The position numbers were made by a program, and so were the translations under genes. From CAZYXO01 sp964651315 (GTDB lineage: Bacteria; Bacillota_I; Bacilli_A; RF39; UBA660): a stretch of DNA of 10,973 bases. Location: NCBI GenBank assembly GCA_964651315.1, contig CAZYXO010000040.1:1-10973 (forward strand), in the 5' to 3' direction. The notes beneath the pieces are model-generated. The model was not told the origin of the DNA and did no database searches. It saw nothing but the letters and a program-made list of their open reading frames with translations. The first letter of the stretch is position 1; every line of letters begins with the position of its first letter. Shown piece by piece: positions 6,886 to 10,973 of the stretch.

Positions 6886-6909
6886 TAATAGTAAGGAAGT
6901 GGTTAATTG

Positions 6910-8877
6910 ATGAAAAAAATATTGTTTCAATTAATTTTATTAATTACTTTTTTGAGTTGTAAAAATATAGTTTTAGCAGAAACTAGATATAAAGGTACTG
7001 TTACGGGAAATGAAGTTAATATAAGAAAAGGTCCTAGTACTAATTATTCAATTATTAAGGCTTTATCTATTAATTCGACATATGATTTAGTTAGTAATAC
7101 TCTTTATCCTGATGAAAAAGGTTGTAGTGATGGGTGGTATCAACTTTATTATAGTGGGTCGAGTACTGCTTATATTTGTAGTAAATATTTAAGTGTAACA
7201 AGTTATGAATATGAAGAACCAACTAATGATTTACCTGCATGTGAGAAAGAACTTACGGAGAAAGGGTTTTCGAAAACTTATATAGAACCTTTATGTAAAT
7301 TAAAAGCTAAATATCCAAAATGGAATTTTGTTGCAGACAAAAATGGTATTAGTTTTAGTACTGCTGTAGAAAAAGAAAGTAGTGGAACTAAAAGTAAGAT
7401 AGAAACTAGTTATGAAGGTTATAAAAGTACAAAAAGTTATTATGATTTTTTAACAAATAAGTTTACTGCTGTTGAATCAGGAACTTGGTATGTTGCAGAT
7501 TCACGTGTTGTTGCTTATTATTTAGATCCTCGAGTTTGGTTAAGTGAAGAATGGATGTTTCAATTTGAAAAGTTAAGTTTTGATGAAAGTTATCAAACAC
7601 TTGATACAATTAAAGCTGTTCTTGCTGGTAGAGATATTTTAGAAAAAGCCGAAGTTATTTATAATGTCGGAAAAGAACTTAATGTTAATCCAGTTTATTT
7701 AGCAAGTAGAATAAGGCAGGAAACTGGTGGGAATTATACAAATAATTCGATAATGGGTAAAAGTATAACTTACGATAATAAGTATTATGAACACGTATAT
7801 AATGCTTATAATATTGGAGCAAATACAGGTTATTTAGATGGACTTTATTATGCAGTAAAAGGTACTGCTTATGGTAAGCCTTGGATAACACTTGATAAAG
7901 CAATTAATGGTGGGGCTCAATTTATTGCCAAAGATTATGTGGGTAAAGGACAAGATACAGGATATTTTCAAAAATTTAATGTTTCTAGTTATACAAGTTA
8001 TTCGACATACTCTCATCAATATATGACAAATGTTAAAGCAGCATCTAGTGAAGGTAAAATGAATTACAATGCTTATAAAGGAATGGATTTACTTAGTATG
8101 CCATTTACATTTGTTATTCCGGTATATGAAAATATGCCAGACGCAATATCTGTTTTACCAAGCAAAGAAAACCCCAATAATCACTTAAAAGATTTAAAAG
8201 TAAATGGAACAAGCATTGAAGGTTTTTTACATAATACATTTGAATACACATTTTATATTTCACCATTAACAGAAGATATTAACATCGAAGGAATAGTTAT
8301 AATTGATGGAACAACAGTAACTGGAGATACAAAAATAAAAATATTACCCGAAGAAACAGAAAAAAATGCAACAATAACAGTAACTGCTAAAAATGGCGAT
8401 ACACAAAATTATACAGTTAAAATAATTAAATCAATTGGTGTTACATTAAAAGTAAGTGAAATAATGGAAAGTTTACCACTTAAAATAAATAATGAATATA
8501 TTGGTGGATTTACTGAAGGATATACCGCAACAAGTTTTAAAGAATTAGTTAATTCTAAAAGTAATACAGCAGTAATAGTAGTTAAAAATAGTAATAATAT
8601 TGAAAAGAATAATGAAATACTTGTAACTGGGGATGTTATAAATATTACAAATGATAATGATTCTAAAACATATAATGTTATTATTAATGGTGATGTTTCA
8701 GGAGATGCATCTATTACTATTGTTGATTTATTAAAAGTTCAAAAACATATCTTAAATTACAATAAATTAGAAAATGCATATTTTAAAGCAGGAGATACAA
8801 ATAATGATGGTAAAGTGGATATTGTTGATTTATTAAGAATTCAAAAACACATCTTGGGATATACAAAATTAAGTTAG
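6910..8877 (+). CDS. Secreted SH3b-glucosaminidase with cadherin-like and dockerin domains
   Basis: A probable peptidoglycan hydrolase cutting GlcNAc-MurNAc links outside the cell. Order over 655 residues: signal peptide (1-23, ending VLA); SH3b domain (about 26-95, VNIRKGPSTNYSIIKAL) likely for wall binding; glucosaminidase domain (about 195-405, PF01832 type) with the presumed catalytic Glu at 271 in SRIRQETGGN; cadherin-like beta-sandwich (about 427-505, LKDLKVNG...FEYTFYI); a linker domain (about 510-592); and a C-terminal type I dockerin (594-651) with two calcium loops, GDVSGDASITIVD and GDTNNDGKVDIVD, each followed by LL-x-(V/I)QKHIL. Cysteines at 72, 90, 110 and 129 may form disulfides. 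ATG 6910 is used; the TTG at 6907 is 9 bases after AAGGA and could also serve. A cohesin gene follows 8 bases later, its likely partner. Confidence 0.9.
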   Translation: MKKILFQLILLITFLSCKNIVLAETRYKGTVTGNEVNIRKGPSTNYSIIKALSINSTYDLVSNTLYPDEKGCSDGWYQLYYSGSSTAYICSKYLSVTSYEYEEPTNDLPACEKELTEKGFSKTYIEPLCKLKAKYPKWNFVADKNGISFSTAVEKESSGTKSKIETSYEGYKSTKSYYDFLTNKFTAVESGTWYVADSRVVAYYLDPRVWLSEEWMFQFEKLSFDESYQTLDTIKAVLAGRDILEKAEVIYNVGKELNVNPVYLASRIRQETGGNYTNNSIMGKSITYDNKYYEHVYNAYNIGANTGYLDGLYYAVKGTAYGKPWITLDKAINGGAQFIAKDYVGKGQDTGYFQKFNVSSYTSYSTYSHQYMTNVKAASSEGKMNYNAYKGMDLLSMPFTFVIPVYENMPDAISVLPSKENPNNHLKDLKVNGTSIEGFLHNTFEYTFYISPLTEDINIEGIVIIDGTTVTGDTKIKILPEETEKNATITVTAKNGDTQNYTVKIIKSIGVTLKVSEIMESLPLKINNEYIGGFTEGYTATSFKELVNSKSNTAVIVVKNSNNIEKNNEILVTGDVINITNDNDSKTYNVIINGDVSGDASITIVDLLKVQKHILNYNKLENAYFKAGDTNNDGKVDIVDLLRIQKHILGYTKLS

Positions 8878-8880
8878 GAG
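8875..8880 (+). promoter_or_regulatory. Ribosome binding site of the cohesin gene, overlapping the upstream stop
   Basis: TAGGAG (8875-8880) contains the TAG stop of the glucosaminidase gene and lies 5 bases before ATG 8886. The alternative GTG at 8880 sits on top of the site, so the ATG is preferred. Translation of the two genes is probably coupled. Confidence 0.7.
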
Positions 8881-8885
8881 TGAAT

Positions 8886-10229
8886 ATGAAAAAAATTAGT
8901 TTAATACTTACGTTATTATTTGTAAGTGTATTTGTAAATATCAGTATTGTTAATGCTGCTAGTGCTACAATTGCTGTAAAATCTAGTAATAGTCAAGTAG
9001 TTGTCGGTAAAACAATTAAAGTAACAGTAACATTATCTAGTAAAACTGCTATAGGTGCTTGGGAATTTGATTTAAATTATAATAAATCTAATTTTAGTTT
9101 AGTTAGTGGACCAAGTTTAAATATTGTCGAATATGCTACAAGTTCAAGTGTTAAAAGCAAAAGCTATACTTATACATTTAAAGCAATTAAAAGTGGTAGT
9201 GCAAAATTTTATATTGATTCATCAAACGTAATTGAATTCGTAAATGAATCATCAATGACTCTTAATAATGGTTCAACTACCGTAAAAGTTATAACTCAAG
9301 CGGATTTAGAAGCAACTTATAGTAAAGATAATTATTTAAAAAGTTTAGAAGTAGTAGGTTATACATTAGATAAAACATTTAATAAAGATGAAACAAATTA
9401 TAAAGTAACAGTACCAACTGGAACAAAGAAAATAACTTTAAAAGCGGCTGTAAATGATTCAAAATCGAGTATGTCAGGTACTGGAGAAATAGAAGTAAGT
9501 GAAGGAACAAATACGCTTACTATTACTGTAACAGCCCAAAATGGTAATGAACGAAAATATAATATTGTTATTGATGTAATTGATACTAATCCAATAAAAG
9601 TAACAATTGATAATGTTGAATATACGATTGTTAAAAATAAAGAAATGTTAATAAATCCATCTAATTATGAAGCATCTACTACTTTAATAGATGAAATAGA
9701 AGTACCTGCTTTATATAATGAAATAACTGATTATACTTTAGTTGGTTTAAAAGATAGTGAAGGTAATATTAGTTTGTTTATTCATAGTGATAGTAATTAT
9801 ATTAAATATCAAGAAATAAAATCTGATTCTATAGTTATTAATCCACTTAGTACTGATGAAGTTATAGATAATTATCAAAAATATACAATAGAATTTAATG
9901 ATTTAAAAGTACCTATATATAAGTTAAAAGAAAAATCTAATGTAGGACTTATATATGGTATTGATGTAGAAACAGGTAAAAAAGGGTTTTATGTTTATGA
10001 TATTAAAAATAAAACTTTACAATTATATGATGATGAATTAAATGATTATTTTACAAAATTAAATCAAAAATATTTTTATGTAATAGTTGGTGTTTCTGGT
10101 TTTGCTTTCTTATTGTTAATAATTTTATTAATAACATTAAGTAAGAATAAAAAGAATGCAAAAATCATTAAATTATTAGAGGAAAAAAGAAAACTAAAAA
10201 GTATTGAGGAAAAAACTGAAAAAGAATAA
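8886..10229 (+). CDS. Membrane-anchored cohesin-domain protein (scaffold-like)
   Basis: A 447-residue surface protein likely to bind dockerins. Order: signal peptide (1 to about 24, ending VNA); cohesin-like domain (about 27-136) with the beta-sandwich pattern VVVGKTIKVTVTLSS, IGAWEFDLNYNKSNFSLVSG and YTYTFKAIKSGSAKFYID; cadherin-like beta-sandwich (about 148-232, YLKSLEVVGYTLDKTFNKDE); an unassigned beta-rich region (about 237-393); a transmembrane helix (about 397-418, FYVIVGVSGFAFLLLIILLI); and a basic cytoplasmic tail with a short coiled segment (KIIKLLEEKRKLKSIEEK). There is a single cohesin and no sorting LPXTG, so this is an anchor, not a multi-cohesin scaffoldin. It is co-transcribed with the dockerin-bearing glucosaminidase. 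The cohesin assignment rests on pattern and context and is a little less certain than the dockerin. Confidence 0.82.
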   Translation: MKKISLILTLLFVSVFVNISIVNAASATIAVKSSNSQVVVGKTIKVTVTLSSKTAIGAWEFDLNYNKSNFSLVSGPSLNIVEYATSSSVKSKSYTYTFKAIKSGSAKFYIDSSNVIEFVNESSMTLNNGSTTVKVITQADLEATYSKDNYLKSLEVVGYTLDKTFNKDETNYKVTVPTGTKKITLKAAVNDSKSSMSGTGEIEVSEGTNTLTITVTAQNGNERKYNIVIDVIDTNPIKVTIDNVEYTIVKNKEMLINPSNYEASTTLIDEIEVPALYNEITDYTLVGLKDSEGNISLFIHSDSNYIKYQEIKSDSIVINPLSTDEVIDNYQKYTIEFNDLKVPIYKLKEKSNVGLIYGIDVETGKKGFYVYDIKNKTLQLYDDELNDYFTKLNQKYFYVIVGVSGFAFLLLIILLITLSKNKKNAKIIKLLEEKRKLKSIEEKTEKE

Positions 10230-10236
10230 TTAATTT

Positions 10237-10270
10237 AAGAACAACAAATAAAAAAATTGTTCTTTTTTTG
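10237..10270 (+). terminator. Intrinsic terminator of the glucosaminidase-cohesin operon
   Basis: AAGAACAA (10237-10244) pairs with TTGTTCTT (10257-10264), an 8-bp perfect stem with a 12-base A-rich loop, followed by TTTTT (10265-10269). It lies 8 bases after the cohesin stop. Confidence 0.8.
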
Positions 10271-10352
10271 TTTATTTTAGTAAACTTTTTTTATGTAAAA
10301 AGAGGTATTAAATTTACCATAAAAATTATATAAAAAAGTTGTTAAAAAAGTA

Positions 10353-10381
10353 TTGTAACACGTATGTTTGTATGTTAATAT
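10353..10381 (+). promoter_or_regulatory. Extended -10 promoter of the dinD-like gene
   Basis: TTGTAA (10353-10358), a 17-base spacer and TAATAT (10376-10381), with TGT immediately before the -10. A tandem repeat fills the second half of the spacer. The Shine-Dalgarno sequence AGGAGG (10418-10423) and ATG 10430 follow after a leader of about 40 bases. Confidence 0.62.
10362..10376. repeat. Tandem GTATGTT repeat in the dinD promoter spacer
   Basis: Two copies of GTATGTT (10362-10368 and 10370-10376) separated by one T. The stretch is also flanked by TAACA (10356-10360) and TGTTA (10373-10377), a spaced inverted pair. Its position between -35 and -10 is typical of a repressor site. It does not match the B. 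subtilis LexA box (GAAC-N4-GTTC). Confidence 0.4.
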
Positions 10382-10429
10382 AAAAGACAAGTGATTTAAA
10401 ATTGTAAAAACAAGAAAAGGAGGTTAGCA

Positions 10430-10973
10430 ATGAATAAATTAGTTAAAAAATATGAAACTTTTGAGAATATTAAACATATTGATGAATTTGGTAATGAATT
10501 TTGGTATGCAAGAGAATTGCAAAAGGTGCTAGAATATAAAGAATGGAGAAATTTTGAACTTGTAATTAATAAGGCAAAAGATGCTTGCAATAATAGTAAT
10601 TATAATAGTTTGGAACAATTTGTCGACGTCAACAAGTTGTCGAAAAGAGCAAATAATGCTGAAATAATTATAAATGATTATAAATTAACAAGATATGCTT
10701 GTTATTTAATTGTCCAAAATGGTGATCCGAGAAAAGAAGTAATAGCATTAGGTCAAACATATTTTGCAATTCAAACAAGAAAACAAGAATTATCCGAAAA
10801 AGAATATTCTTTATTAAGTGAAGATGATAAAAAATTATACAGGCGTAATATTACTAAAAAAGGAAATTATTTGTTAAACCAAACTGCTAAAAATGCAGGA
10901 GTAAAAAACTTTGATAAATTTCATAATGCTGGATATAAAGGATTATATAATGGAGAAACAGCAGATGATATTG
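10430..10973 (+). CDS. dinD: DNA-damage-inducible protein D, N-terminal part (3' end outside window)
   Basis: The frame stays open to the right edge, giving 181 residues of a protein that is about 270 long in E. coli. Family features: FGNEFWYARELQKVLEYKEW (residues 20-39, Bro-N/antirepressor-like fold), then LTRYACYLIVQNGDPRKEV, then ALGQTYFAIQTRKQEL, and near the edge FDKFHNAGYKGLYNG. DinD is a LexA-regulated SOS gene in E. coli; it is reported to inhibit RecA-mediated strand exchange and is scattered, often near mobile DNA, in other bacteria. An ideal AGGAGG 6 bases before ATG and its own promoter mark it as a separate transcription unit. A short internal stretch (10620-10650: GTC GAC GTC, TCG codons) is less A/T-biased than neighbouring genes, a slight hint of transfer. 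SOS control here is inferred. Confidence 0.9.
   Translation, partial: MNKLVKKYETFENIKHIDEFGNEFWYARELQKVLEYKEWRNFELVINKAKDACNNSNYNSLEQFVDVNKLSKRANNAEIIINDYKLTRYACYLIVQNGDPRKEVIALGQTYFAIQTRKQELSEKEYSLLSEDDKKLYRRNITKKGNYLLNQTAKNAGVKNFDKFHNAGYKGLYNGETADDI

Noticed and set aside
6958..6963. Possible lipobox cysteine (FLSC) in the glucosaminidase signal peptide
   Set aside because: The residues before the cysteine do not fit a lipobox well and a normal signal peptidase I site (VLA then E) follows seven residues later.
10619..10643. Imperfect palindrome around TCAACAAGTTG and repeated TTGTCGA in dinD
   Set aside because: It lies within a conserved coding stretch and is short and imperfect; no reason to assign a separate function.
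1..10973. CRISPR array, tRNA, rRNA or insertion sequence
   Set aside because: No spaced identical repeats, cloverleaf-type sequences, rRNA segments or transposase frames were seen in reading the window.

Overview
The window comes from a very AT-rich, low-GC Gram-positive-type genome. The codons are strongly A/T-biased, but tryptophan is encoded by TGG and TGA is a true stop (it ends scpA). This excludes the Mycoplasma/Spiroplasma code. The gene content (a Firmicutes-type recA, scpA-scpB, an LCP wall enzyme, CotF-like proteins, cohesin/dockerin proteins) fits an uncultured, probably gut-associated member of the Bacilli or a relative. That placement is inference, because no rRNA gene is present.

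Layout. 1-534 holds the C-terminal half of recA on +. It converges on a three-gene minus-strand operon (531-1405) of small, all-helical proteins, one CotF-like, whose reading frames overlap one another. From about 1466 the + strand carries a 38-residue membrane peptide (1517-1633) and a membrane-anchored protein of unknown function (1673-2539). A second promoter at about 2549-2577 then leads a probable operon of an unknown membrane-anchored protein, scpA and scpB (2604-4857), the last two being partners of the SMC condensin. scpB converges on a minus-strand LCP-family gene (4897-6750). Both convergent pairs (recA/531 gene and scpB/LCP) meet in hairpins that look like bidirectional terminators and include the stop codons of both genes.

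The most notable part is 6760-10270. The LCP gene, likely involved in attaching polymers to the cell wall, is divergent from a two-gene operon. Its first gene is a secreted SH3b-glucosaminidase-cadherin-like protein that ends in a type I dockerin. Its second encodes a cohesin-cadherin-like protein with a signal peptide and a C-terminal membrane anchor. The two genes are 8 bases apart and the ribosome binding site of the second overlaps the stop of the first. The simplest reading is a dedicated cohesin-dockerin pair that tethers a peptidoglycan hydrolase to the outer face of the membrane, instead of a cellulosome.

A terminator at 10237-10270 closes this operon. It is followed by a strong promoter containing a tandem 7-bp repeat and a dinD-like gene (DNA-damage-inducible protein D), which is cut off by the right edge.
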